DNA of 26,461 bases, from NCBI GenBank assembly GCA_947036575.1, contig CAMQSH010000007.1:1-26461 (forward strand), in the 5' to 3' direction. Below the pieces are notes generated by a model. The model was not told where the DNA came from. It saw only the letters and a list, made by a program, of their open reading frames with translations, and ran no database searches. Source of the stretch: an uncultured Brevinema sp. (GTDB taxonomy: Bacteria; Spirochaetota; Brevinematia; Brevinematales; Brevinemataceae). The position numbers were made by a program, and so were the translations under genes. Positions within the stretch are counted from its first letter, which is position 1, and each line of letters begins with the position of its first letter. Shown here piece by piece: positions 7,340 to 14,273 of this stretch.

Positions 7340-8527
7340 ATGAAAGTTACATTTAGTAATAAAACACAGGCTGAAATTGCAATTGCAGGTCATGTAGGCT
7401 GTGGACATAGTCATAGTTTAAATAATCAGGTACAAGATGATTGCCCTGGATTAGCGGTAATGCTATCTCTATACAAAGAAGCCGCACCAATTTCGTTGTT
7501 AGTAAAAAGAGTAACAGCGTCCAGTGATGGGCATTTAGAAGTTGAGCTAGAAAGTGGTGGTATTGGTAAAGCATTTGCTTGTAGAGGAATTACACCACAA
7601 GAAATTAAAATGATGCAAGGATTGATTGGTAAAGAAGCTATTTGTACTCACACTGTTGTTGCTGATATTTTTGGTCGTTTTTATGGTCAAGGAGCTACAG
7701 AAGTACCTGTTGCTTTACAAACCGCGGTAGCTAATGCTGCTTTAGCTAGTTTTAAGAAAAATTTCCCAGATAAATTTCATGGTGCTGGAGAAGGTCTCGA
7801 AGGCAACTGTGGAGAGTTATTAGGAACAATGTTAGAAATTGATGGTATTCCTGTTGCGACACTTGCTACAGTTAATGCTACTTGGGGTGGAATAGGACCT
7901 AACGAAGATCTTGAGGGAAACTCAAATTTATACGATAAAGGACCTTTACTAAGAAAATTAGGTATGGAATATTTACCAACTATTATTATTGAAGCTGTTG
8001 TTTATAATGCAAATTCTAATGGATTAACAGAAAATACATTCTTCGCAAGAGGACATGATGAAGATGACAATCCTTTTGTCGTAGATAGTATTTGTAAAGC
8101 TGCTGAATCCCTAAAATTACCTCTCAAAAGAAGTGACTTTGGTATGAAACGTATGCCCGGTGCACTTGCTGCTAATACTAAAAAAGTTGGCGAAAACATT
8201 ATTCGTTTAGGTGAGATTATCAGAGATGCTGATGATTGTAAACTAAAAGTACAAACTGTTGCTGAACTTAATAGATATGCTAGCCAAGATGCTGGTGGTG
8301 TTACTTTTATGTCTAGTACTCTTCACCAAGAAATCGGTGGAACAGGTGTGTTAAAAACTACTTGTGGTGTTATCAATCTTATTGTTACAGAAGAATATAT
8401 TAAAGAAAATATCATACCTTGGTTATCACCACAGATGATAGCTGATTATGTAAATCTTGTCAAAGCTACGGCTCTTGAGCTTTATAAAGTAAGAGATGCT
8501 GCAAATAAATATATTAAAAAAAGATAG
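7340..8527 (+). CDS. Conserved-looking protein of unknown function in the D-cysteine desulfhydrase operon
   Basis: I do not recognise this 395-residue soluble protein. It has no signal peptide or membrane helix. A dense Cys/His cluster near the start (H18, C21, H23, H25, in AGHVGCGHSHS) looks like a metal or cofactor site. Further on are glycine-rich stretches typical of enzyme loops (GAGEGLEGNCGELLG about 149-163, ATWGGIGPNEDLEGNSN about 181-197, ASQDAGGVTFMSS about 314-326, EIGGTG about 331-336) and a C-terminal helical part. Codon use and the ribosome site (GGGAG) match the neighbours. It sits 47 nt after the TauE-like permease and 9 nt before the TDT transporter, so it probably acts on a product or substrate of the desulfhydrase pathway. 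A novel sulfur- or D-amino-acid enzyme is my best guess. Confidence 0.85.
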   Translation: MKVTFSNKTQAEIAIAGHVGCGHSHSLNNQVQDDCPGLAVMLSLYKEAAPISLLVKRVTASSDGHLEVELESGGIGKAFACRGITPQEIKMMQGLIGKEAICTHTVVADIFGRFYGQGATEVPVALQTAVANAALASFKKNFPDKFHGAGEGLEGNCGELLGTMLEIDGIPVATLATVNATWGGIGPNEDLEGNSNLYDKGPLLRKLGMEYLPTIIIEAVVYNANSNGLTENTFFARGHDEDDNPFVVDSICKAAESLKLPLKRSDFGMKRMPGALAANTKKVGENIIRLGEIIRDADDCKLKVQTVAELNRYASQDAGGVTFMSSTLHQEIGGTGVLKTTCGVINLIVTEEYIKENIIPWLSPQMIADYVNLVKATALELYKVRDAANKYIKKR

Positions 8528-8536
8528 GAAATAATT

Positions 8537-9469
8537 TTGAAACAAAAATTAAAACGTTATCCTGTTGCTTTAACAGGACTTGCTCTAGGTATTTCTGGCT
8601 TGAGTGCTGCTCTTGCTACAGTTTTTGGGAATAGTGTATTATATTTGGGAGCAATAATATCTTCATGTTTTTTGATAGCTATTCTTGCTAAAAATTTAAT
8701 GTATCCTCTAGTATTATTAGAAGAGCTTAAACATCCTACAGTAAGTAGTTTTGTGCCGACTTTTGATATGGCATTAATGATAATTTCTTCAGCTGTAGTG
8801 TATTTTAATCCTTTTTTAGGTAAAACACTGTGGCTTTTAGCGATAGCTTTACATGCTGTTTGTTTGGGATTCTTTTTAAAAAATAGACTTACTGAATTTT
8901 CTTGGGATCATATGATACCGAGTTGGTTTGTTCCTCCTATTGGTATGGTAGTAGCTTCTGTTACAGGATCTAATATGGGTTTTCCTCTTGTAAGTCAATA
9001 TATCTTTTATATTGGTTTTGCTTTTTATGTAGTCATGTTACCAATGATGTTTTATAGAGTGATTTTTGTTAATATTATAGGTGATGATAGACTTCCTTCT
9101 TTTGGAATTATGGCAGCACCGCCAAGTTTGTGTTTAGCAGGGTATTTAACAGCTTTTTCAGATCCTAATGTTATTATTGTAGCGGTGTTAGGTGGTTTAG
9201 CATTATTTAGTACCTGTTTAGTGTATATGTCTATGATTAGAATTTGGAAAATTAAATTTTCTCCAATGTATGCATCATATACATTTCCATTAGCAATAGG
9301 ATCAACAGCAATGATTAAAATATCAGATTATTTAAAGTCTACAGAGTTTTATTCTTTATTTAGAACGATTTCAATGATAGAATTAACAGTAGCAACAATA
9401 GTTATTTTTTATATCTTTATTAAAATGATTTTATGGGTATATTATAATATCCATAAGGCACAAGATTAG
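8537..9469 (+). CDS. TDT-family transporter (TehA / Mae1 / Ssu1 / SLAC1-like)
   Basis: This 310-residue membrane protein has about ten hydrophobic helices. KRYPVALTGLALGISGLSAA (6-25) at the start, then HPTVSSFVPTFDMALMI (about 66-82) and FVPPIGMVVASVTGSN (about 131-146), match the tellurite-resistance/dicarboxylate transporter fold. Relatives export sulfite (yeast Ssu1), carry malate (Mae1) or conduct anions (SLAC1). The start is TTG at 8537, chosen because AGGA at 8526-8529 sits at the right distance and no ATG or GTG is near. It is the last gene of the dcyD operon. A second anion transporter beside TauE/SafE fits disposal of a sulfur anion or a keto acid. Confidence 0.85.
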   Translation: MKQKLKRYPVALTGLALGISGLSAALATVFGNSVLYLGAIISSCFLIAILAKNLMYPLVLLEELKHPTVSSFVPTFDMALMIISSAVVYFNPFLGKTLWLLAIALHAVCLGFFLKNRLTEFSWDHMIPSWFVPPIGMVVASVTGSNMGFPLVSQYIFYIGFAFYVVMLPMMFYRVIFVNIIGDDRLPSFGIMAAPPSLCLAGYLTAFSDPNVIIVAVLGGLALFSTCLVYMSMIRIWKIKFSPMYASYTFPLAIGSTAMIKISDYLKSTEFYSLFRTISMIELTVATIVIFYIFIKMILWVYYNIHKAQD

Positions 9470-9528
9470 TTTTAAGTTTAAGTGATGTGCTGAGTAAGAG
9501 CTATTAGTCATTTCATTCCTATATCTCT

Positions 9529-9633
9529 AAAAAAAAGCCCATAGGGTCTGTACTGCTATACAATTGTTATAGATAAAATCTAAATATTTCTACTCAGTAC
9601 TTACACCACACAATTATACAAACGCCTATGGGC
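9529..9633 (-). ncRNA. Candidate leftward structured small RNA
   Basis: Read on the minus strand, GCCCATAGG (9633-9625) pairs perfectly with CCTATGGGC (9545-9537), and the second arm runs straight into eight T residues (9536-9529), like the 3' end of a terminated RNA. Inside, GTACTG (9600-9595) pairs with CAGTAC (9555-9550), and TAGAT/ATCTA makes a small hairpin. A TATATT at 9643-9638 could be a -10 that starts transcription at the base of the stem, though the -35 is poor. Size would be about 105 nt. It does not match 6S, tmRNA, SRP or RNase P motifs that I know. Confidence 0.35.
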
Positions 9634-9664
9634 AATTAATATAAAGGTACTTGGTGTAAGTACT
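9596..9664. repeat. 13-bp inverted repeat interleaved with the candidate RNA stem
   Basis: AGTACTTACACCA (9596-9608) and TGGTGTAAGTACT (9652-9664) are perfect reverse complements. One arm is inside the 9537-9633 stem and the other outside, so an RNA spanning both would form either a pseudoknot or two mutually exclusive folds. Confidence 0.6.
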
Positions 9665-9687
9665 AAAAACAAATATCTAGACACAAT

Positions 9688-9778
9688 TCTTGTATTTAAA
9701 ATGAAAAAAGATTTTCTATATAGAAAATCTCTATCTTAAAAATACAAGATAGAAAACAAATAGATTATTTCTAATCTA
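9688..9778. repeat. Cluster of nested inverted repeats
   Basis: A perfect 22-bp palindrome (9709-9730, AGATTTTCTATATAGAAAATC plus a final T) is enclosed by TCTTGTATTT (9688-9697) and AAATACAAGA (9740-9749). CTATCTT (9731-9737) pairs alternatively with AAGATAG (9746-9752), and TAGATTA (9761-9767) with TAATCTA (9772-9778). There is no coding frame. It could be a chain of RNA hairpins or a protein-binding DNA site. Confidence 0.5.
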
Positions 9779-9844
9779 TAACAATTATATAGCATATATA
9801 TTGTAAATCAGATTAAAAATTTTGTCAATAGAATTATTAAACTA

Positions 9845-9873
9845 TTGTTATTCATGGTAAAATTATATATAAT
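9845..9873 (+). promoter_or_regulatory. Promoter-like element ahead of the decayed gene
   Basis: TTGTTA (9845-9850), a 17-nt spacer and a perfect TATAAT (9868-9873) lie 29 nt before the ATG at 9903. Confidence 0.45.
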
Positions 9874-9902
9874 AAAGAAATAATTAATTGGGAAAGTTAA
9901 AA

Positions 9903-10184
9903 ATGCTATTAAATTTAAACCAAACATCAAAATTAGAAATTTTTTTACAAATGCAACAAGGTTATGTTTTATATATGATATTTCCCCTAAAGATGATAAA
10001 TTAGTAGATATCTTTAATCGATTTTTCTATTCTCCTATTCAACAATTTGTACAAATACCCTATTAATACATATACTATATCACAGGAGATACTCCCTATA
10101 TCAATAAGCATAGTAGAATTTTGCACATATTTTGATATAGAAATAGAAGATAAACGAGAAAGACTAAAAGAGCTACAAATTTAA
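9903..10184 (+). pseudogene. Decayed small gene with frame breaks
   Basis: Three consecutive short coding-like pieces lie in different frames. From ATG 9903 comes MLLNLNQTSKLEIFLQMQQG and onward to a TAG. A shifted frame then gives YDISPKDDKLVDIFNRFFY up to TAA at about 10065. Another frame continues as IVEFCTYFDIEIEDKRERL to TAA at 10182-10184. Together they would make about 95 residues. The piece LEIFLQMQQGYVL resembles the start of some phage-resistance-associated hypothetical proteins, but this is a memory-based resemblance on few residues. A promoter precedes it and a terminator follows, which supports a former gene rather than chance. Family unknown. Confidence 0.4.
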
Positions 10185-10212
10185 GAAAACAACAATCAAA
10201 ATATATTAACTT

Positions 10213-10288
10213 AATCAAAAAACACACACCCGTACTAATACAAGTGGCAGTCACCCCTCGCACCCGAATGGGTGTTTTTTTGATTTAT
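10213..10288. terminator. Terminator pair between the decayed gene and the leftward lipoprotein operon
   Basis: CACCC (10261-10265), loop GAAT, GGGTG (10270-10274) followed by seven T residues forms a compact plus-strand terminator. An outer inverted repeat (AATCAAAAAACACACACCC at 10213-10231 against GGGTGTTTTTTTGATT at 10270-10285) gives a T-run on the minus strand too, so leftward transcripts from the lipoprotein operon could also end here, with a long loop. Confidence 0.65.
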
Positions 10289-10329
10289 TATTAAATATTT
10301 ATTAGCTCATATCAATTTGGGTAACTTTA

Positions 10330-11505
10330 TTAGAGTTGGAATTTATCATAAATTCTTTCAACTTTATTATTTTTTATACGTAGTTCTATTTTGTTATTTC
10401 CAATGGTATACTCTACTATATTAGCAATGTCCTTAGTGGAATCTACAGGAACTTGATCGTCATGGACACCTGTTGTACTGGCAAATTTTAACCAAAAAAC
10501 ATTATCTTCTTTTTTAGCAAAAGAGAGATCTTTTCCTATGATATGATATTCATTTGTTTTATATCCATGTGCCTGAGGGGGACCTTGAGTACTGTATTTT
10601 ATTGAATAATATGTAATAGAATGATCGCCTGCAAATAGTGTAGGATTTAATTTTATTGGATCATATATGGAGCTAGCCTTTATATCTGTAATTTTATGAT
10701 TTTTAATAGTTATTTGATATTGAATAGCTATTCCCTCATGATTGATAGTATACTCAGCTGAATCTCCCTCATAAATAATCTTTGTATCAATATAAAGATC
10801 TATATTTTGATTTTTAAAAGTTATTTTCTGTAAATGAGTGTTTCTAATATTCTCAATAGTATCTATGCCTTCAGAAAATGCAAGTGTTTTAGATACTCCG
10901 TTATTAATAGAATAGGTGATTGTATGCCCAGATTTAATCATATCAGCAGAAAGTAAGGATTTCGTAGGATTGATATTTGTTGCAAGCATTATCATTGTAT
11001 GAGTGGGAATATCTTTTTTATTCCAAGTACTTAAATGAGCAAAACCTTTTCGAGAATCTTCGGAACGATAAATAGTATTATTTGAAACTCGTACTAAATA
11101 CAAAGTGTTAGCAAGTTTAGGACTAGCAGAAGAGGGAATGGACATTATGGCTGTTTTACCATCTAAAAACATAGGAGTAGACCCCAATAATTTGTATAAG
11201 ACATAGGGCTTGTTGTCGACATTTATCATTGCATCCCACATATCACCCTTTAAGTCAAACCATAGGTGTAAATCTAAAGCTCCATCTCCCCAAATATCAC
11301 TGTATCCATAGTAAGTAGCTCGGGTAATATCTTTAGTGTTTTTTAGCCATTCTTTTTGATACTGAGCTTGAAGGGCTGAGTCGTTGATGAATGTACTTTG
11401 CTCAAATTTAAATAAAATAGTAGCTTGTGAGGATTTATCAATAGGGATAAGGGTACAGTTTGCTAATAGGAATAATGTTAGTAAAGTAATCATATTATTT
11501 TTCAT
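10330..11505 (-). CDS. Lipoprotein of unknown function, last gene of the B12-riboswitch operon
   Basis: This 391-residue protein has a lipoprotein signal peptide: short N-region with K2, hydrophobic core, and lipobox LLANC with the lipidated Cys at 17. Residues about 43-180 are related to the neighbouring 172-residue lipoprotein. Both share an opening QYxxxWLKxTxxIT, a DIxGxGAxD motif with a nearby FD, then KTAI, PxSAS and SNxTxYR, ending in GFxHLSxW. The remaining 210 residues are beta-rich, with two similar stretches ending ITIKNHKITDIK (about 260-271) and LRIKNNKVERIY (about 375-386), suggesting a repeated small domain. It starts 16 nt after the upstream lipoprotein stop, with AAGGAA before ATG. 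It may be a surface partner of the TonB-dependent receptor; no family is recognised. Confidence 0.85.
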   Translation of the reverse strand: MKNNMITLLTLFLLANCTLIPIDKSSQATILFKFEQSTFINDSALQAQYQKEWLKNTKDITRATYYGYSDIWGDGALDLHLWFDLKGDMWDAMINVDNKPYVLYKLLGSTPMFLDGKTAIMSIPSSASPKLANTLYLVRVSNNTIYRSEDSRKGFAHLSTWNKKDIPTHTMIMLATNINPTKSLLSADMIKSGHTITYSINNGVSKTLAFSEGIDTIENIRNTHLQKITFKNQNIDLYIDTKIIYEGDSAEYTINHEGIAIQYQITIKNHKITDIKASSIYDPIKLNPTLFAGDHSITYYSIKYSTQGPPQAHGYKTNEYHIIGKDLSFAKKEDNVFWLKFASTTGVHDDQVPVDSTKDIANIVEYTIGNNKIELRIKNNKVERIYDKFQL

Positions 11506-11521
11506 TATAAATTCCTTTTAT

Positions 11522-12040
11522 TTATTTTGGTTTAGTACCTATGGGGACAAGATCATTAGTGTCAGCAGAACGTCCGTCCCATGAACTAAGGTGAGTAAAC
11601 CCTCTAGGATTTTTTGTGCGATATAAAGTTTCATTAGAGAGCCGTAACACGTATACAGAATTTTCTAAAGGTGTACTAGCCGAATTAGGCATATAGACAA
11701 TAGCAGTTTTTTCATCAAAAAAACTAGCAAATTTTGGATCTTTACCACTAACGAGAAGATGAAGATTATGATTCATAGCTGGAGTAGTTCCATAAGTAGG
11801 ACAGTGATTTTGAAGATTTCCTTTGTCAAATAAAAAAATCATATCAAAGGCTCCTCCCCCAAAAATATCCGCTTTACCAGTATAAGGAGTTAATTCCGTA
11901 ATATTTTCAGTAGCCTTCAACCAAGCCTCTTTATACTGTGCCTGTATGATTGGATCTGTGTTAATAGGTGCTGTCGGATCTTCTTCTTTTACATTACATC
12001 CGACAATCATGAAAAATAATAATAGTATTTTTGTTGTCAT
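11522..12040 (-). CDS. Small lipoprotein paralogous to the N-terminal half of its neighbour
   Basis: This 172-residue protein has a 14-residue signal peptide ending in a lipobox MIVGC (lipidated Cys at 15), followed by an acidic, flexible stretch KEEDPTAP. The mature part is one domain shared with the 391-residue lipoprotein next door (QAQYKEAWLKATENIT, then GKADIFGGGAFDMIFLFD, then AIVYMPNSAS and SNETLYR), so the two arose by duplication. It lies 45 nt downstream of the TonB-receptor gene with AGGATG before the ATG and no terminator between, which places it under the same cobalamin riboswitch. Cobalamin or corrinoid binding at the cell surface is therefore a testable inference; no known family was recognised. 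Confidence 0.85.
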   Translation of the reverse strand: MTTKILLLFFMIVGCNVKEEDPTAPINTDPIIQAQYKEAWLKATENITELTPYTGKADIFGGGAFDMIFLFDKGNLQNHCPTYGTTPAMNHNLHLLVSGKDPKFASFFDEKTAIVYMPNSASTPLENSVYVLRLSNETLYRTKNPRGFTHLSSWDGRSADTNDLVPIGTKPK

Positions 12041-12085
12041 TTTTCATCCTTTTATTTTATATTTTTTGTTATAATATTTAAAATT

Positions 12086-13903
12086 TTAAAAAGTGTACTC
12101 TATTCCAAACTCTGCTCTTATCCCTGGATTGTAGGGAGAATAAATATTATTTGGGATAGGTCTATAAGATTGATTGGCTAGATTCAAAATGTTAACAAAA
12201 AACATTTTATATTTCACGTTAAGATCTAGATAATGTCTAGGGATCTTATCCACAAAACCACTACCGTTAGGCACATCACTCACTAATTTGTAGGTGAGGG
12301 TGGTATTCCAAGTATCGTCTATACTTCTCCCTATTATTTTGGAAGCCCATTGCCATGTAGGGGTAGGGGTAGGAGCAAATCCTCTATCATCTTTTTCTTC
12401 TGTCCAAGCAAGTCCTGTGTGTATTTCTAGAATATTATTATTGACAAAAAATTTATATTCTCCGCCAATTTCTGCAGAAATAGCAGTAACATCATCAGAA
12501 TTTATGAGAGTATTTTCTGTGGTAAGCCTAAAACCTCTATCAAGCCAAGCATAAGAAGCATTTGCGAATATACGCCAATGAGATTTATTTACTCCTATTT
12601 CTAATCCTGTACGTACGCCGTCTTTTGGTTTCACACGAGGGTTAAGCAAAGGGCTATCAGCCCCAAAACCATAAGCCGTAGTAATATCAGGGAGTACATA
12701 AACCCTACTAACATGAGTAGAAGCATAAACACCATTTTTATGTCTTAGTCCTATTGTTAATAGAGGAATAGGGATATAACTATACTGGGAAACTATTTGG
12801 TTTAATGCTATATTAAAATCAGCATTTATGGTAGGATTATTTTCTTCTTTGAATACTGATGCCCCAAATTCTGTAATAATATGTAAAAAATGTTCTCCAT
12901 ACTCAGGGACTCCTTTATAACTGTCGGAAGAAGCTCTTGTACCGTCTTCTACTTGATTGAGTTCATAACCCAATGAGACCTTATAAGTATACCTATCAAT
13001 CTGATCTGCAACACCAGTTTGAATATTTAATTGATGATTAAGATAATCATTAGTAAAAGTATCTGAGGTGACAAATTGATTATAAAAAGTATAATTAGCT
13101 GTTATTAAGAATATATCTTTGTCATAACGAAGTCCTATGATCAAGTTGTTCCGTATCACATGATCCACAGAATATAAAGCTTCACCTGTTTCTGTAAAAC
13201 TATCTGTATAGGTATGAGCCACTAGAAATTCTAAATCTTTCCATACTGTTTTAGAAATAAAAGATAAGCGTTCATAAGTCGAGTTGGGGTAAATGGCGAA
13301 ATCTGCTCCATCATCAATAGCATAATAATAATCTTTTAATCCAAAATCTCCCAGGAATCCAAAAAATGTTGATCCATCTTTGAATGTCTGTTCGCCTTGA
13401 ATTTTGGTATAAATATTGGCTGCAGTACTGGCTTTGGTGGTTATTTTTGTATAATTATCAAAAGTAATAGGGATACGAAAATCAATAAAACTTCCTGCAT
13501 TTACTCCAAAAGGCACCATATTTTGTTTATAAATATCAGTCCTATCTGCAAAATCAAAAGGAAGTAAATCTAGTAATATTTGTCCTTGATTGATACTAGG
13601 ATCTTTAATCATAAATCCGTCTATTCCCAAAATTGGAGGGGTAGCAGCTCCATTAATTCTGATGGCACTTATCCTTCCTATGGCAGATGATTCAATACTA
13701 ACAGATGAAGAGCTAATAAGATTTGCAGGAGAATTACCAGTATTGATGGAAGAACTTTGAAAATTCAATCCAGGTCTATACGATTGAGCTACTGAATTAT
13801 CTTTATTGATCGTAGACTTAATAGGAATATTAGTTGTGTTTGTGTCTTCTTGGGCTATCAACAAAGTAGGAAAAAGAAATAAAAAAATGAGAAATATATA
13901 AAT
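12086..13903 (-). CDS. TonB-dependent receptor-like outer-membrane protein, probably for cobalamin (BtuB role)
   Basis: The protein ends in a barrel-closing aromatic motif (GIEYTF), and its last 450 residues are an alternating beta-barrel with many Tyr/Trp girdle residues. The N-terminal part resembles a plug domain: IRINGAATPPILGIDGFMI (about 82-100) and LLPFDFADRTDIYKQNMVPFGV (about 111-133, in two parts: LLPFDFADRTDIYK and QNMVPFGV) match the usual VRG...LIDG and IERIEVLRGP...YG segments. A cobalamin riboswitch directly upstream implies vitamin B12 or corrinoid uptake. I place the start at an ATT (13903-13901), six nt after a perfect AGGAGG (13915-13910). This gives 605 residues and a signal peptide ending TLLIAQ; the next usual start, TTG at 13864, would cut away the signal. 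No TonB box is obvious. It is shorter than most BtuB-type receptors. Confidence 0.8.
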   Translation of the reverse strand: MYIFLIFLFLFPTLLIAQEDTNTTNIPIKSTINKDNSVAQSYRPGLNFQSSSINTGNSPANLISSSSVSIESSAIGRISAIRINGAATPPILGIDGFMIKDPSINQGQILLDLLPFDFADRTDIYKQNMVPFGVNAGSFIDFRIPITFDNYTKITTKASTAANIYTKIQGEQTFKDGSTFFGFLGDFGLKDYYYAIDDGADFAIYPNSTYERLSFISKTVWKDLEFLVAHTYTDSFTETGEALYSVDHVIRNNLIIGLRYDKDIFLITANYTFYNQFVTSDTFTNDYLNHQLNIQTGVADQIDRYTYKVSLGYELNQVEDGTRASSDSYKGVPEYGEHFLHIITEFGASVFKEENNPTINADFNIALNQIVSQYSYIPIPLLTIGLRHKNGVYASTHVSRVYVLPDITTAYGFGADSPLLNPRVKPKDGVRTGLEIGVNKSHWRIFANASYAWLDRGFRLTTENTLINSDDVTAISAEIGGEYKFFVNNNILEIHTGLAWTEEKDDRGFAPTPTPTWQWASKIIGRSIDDTWNTTLTYKLVSDVPNGSGFVDKIPRHYLDLNVKYKMFFVNILNLANQSYRPIPNNIYSPYNPGIRAEFGIEYTF

Positions 13904-13909
13904 GTGTTG

Positions 13910-13940
13910 CCTCCTGCTAACTTTAATAAAAATTAAAGTT
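13910..13940 (-). promoter_or_regulatory. Strong ribosome site with adjoining hairpin for the receptor gene
   Basis: On the minus strand a 9-bp inverted repeat (AACTTTAAT and ATTAAAGTT, 13940-13919) ends three nt before AGGAGG (13915-13910), which is followed by six nt and ATT. The strong Shine-Dalgarno decides the start, since no ATG, GTG or TTG lies at usable distance. The hairpin could influence ribosome access. Confidence 0.55.
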
Positions 13941-13983
13941 AAATTTGTGATATAACAAACTTTTATGCAGGCGTAAAGAAATG

Positions 13984-14016
13984 AAAAACCCGAAAAGTAT
14001 ATACTTTTCGGGTTTT
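13984..14016 (-). terminator. Riboswitch-controlled intrinsic terminator
   Basis: A perfect 32-bp palindrome (13985-14016), with GC-rich CCCG/CGGG in each arm, ends in a run of five T residues on the minus strand (13988-13984). It lies between the cobalamin aptamer and the receptor gene and is the expression platform. Its 5' arm CCCGA is complementary to the TCGGG in the P13 hairpin, which suggests the antiterminator pairing (inference). Confidence 0.8.
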
Positions 14017-14064
14017 AATTTGTGTAGAAAGGAAAGAGAGACTCTAGAAATCTCGGTGTCCTTT

Positions 14065-14267
14065 CTTCCTTATGCCCGAGGAAGAATGTTGACAAATATA
14101 AAAAGCAGGTTTCCTGGCTCTTAGCATACAAACACACCTTCTCCATAAAATGAATGGTATTTTGTGTTTGCTGTAACTAATTACAGTGTCGGGTAACGCA
14201 TCGGAATTTAACCGAATTCCCTTTTAACTTTTATACAATATTGTATAAAAGCACTTTTATATTGTGT
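14065..14267 (-). promoter_or_regulatory. Cobalamin (B12) riboswitch
   Basis: Reading leftward, the conserved core appears in order: GTGCTTTT, AAAAGGGAATTCGGTTAAAT, CCCGACACTGTAA, and the B12 box AAGAGCCAGGAAACCTGC (14122-14105). P1 closes by pairing 14267-14254 with 14105-14092. P2 is extended by the 22-bp palindrome 14250-14229. After the core comes hairpin P13 (CTTCCT/AGGAAG, 14084-14065), whose loop GCAT (14075-14072) is complementary to ATGC (14201-14198) in L5, the kissing contact typical of this class. It should switch off the receptor-lipoprotein operon when B12 is present, by freeing the terminator at 13984-14016. Confidence 0.92.
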
Positions 14268-14273
14268 AATAAT

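Larger units (their letters stand above)
9470..9902. other. Non-coding, repeat-rich AT region
   Basis: No gene of credible length is present on either strand. The stretch is filled with inverted repeats: a candidate structured RNA at 9529-9633, an interleaved 13-bp inverted repeat at 9596-9664, and a run of hairpins at 9688-9778. A promoter at 9845-9873 faces a decayed gene. I saw no clear terminator directly after the TDT-transporter gene on the plus strand. Confidence 0.6.

Noticed and set aside
9529..9633. 6S RNA or tmRNA
   Set aside because: The internal bulge is strongly one-sided, unlike the 6S central bubble, and no tmRNA tRNA-like ends or tag frame are seen.
9903..10065. A Cas2-like protein, from the fragment YDISPKDDKLVDIF
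   Set aside because: Only a few residues resemble Cas2, the frame is broken, and no CRISPR repeats or other cas genes are present.
9470..10329. An integrated mobile element
   Set aside because: No transposase, integrase, flanking direct repeats or tRNA were found; only inverted repeats and a decayed gene.
14229..14250. The palindrome TTTTATACAAT/ATTGTATAAAA as a third copy of the 1280 operator
   Set aside because: It shares 11-bp half-sites with the 1280 repeat but has no 7-bp spacer and falls inside stem P2 of the cobalamin riboswitch, downstream of the predicted transcription start.
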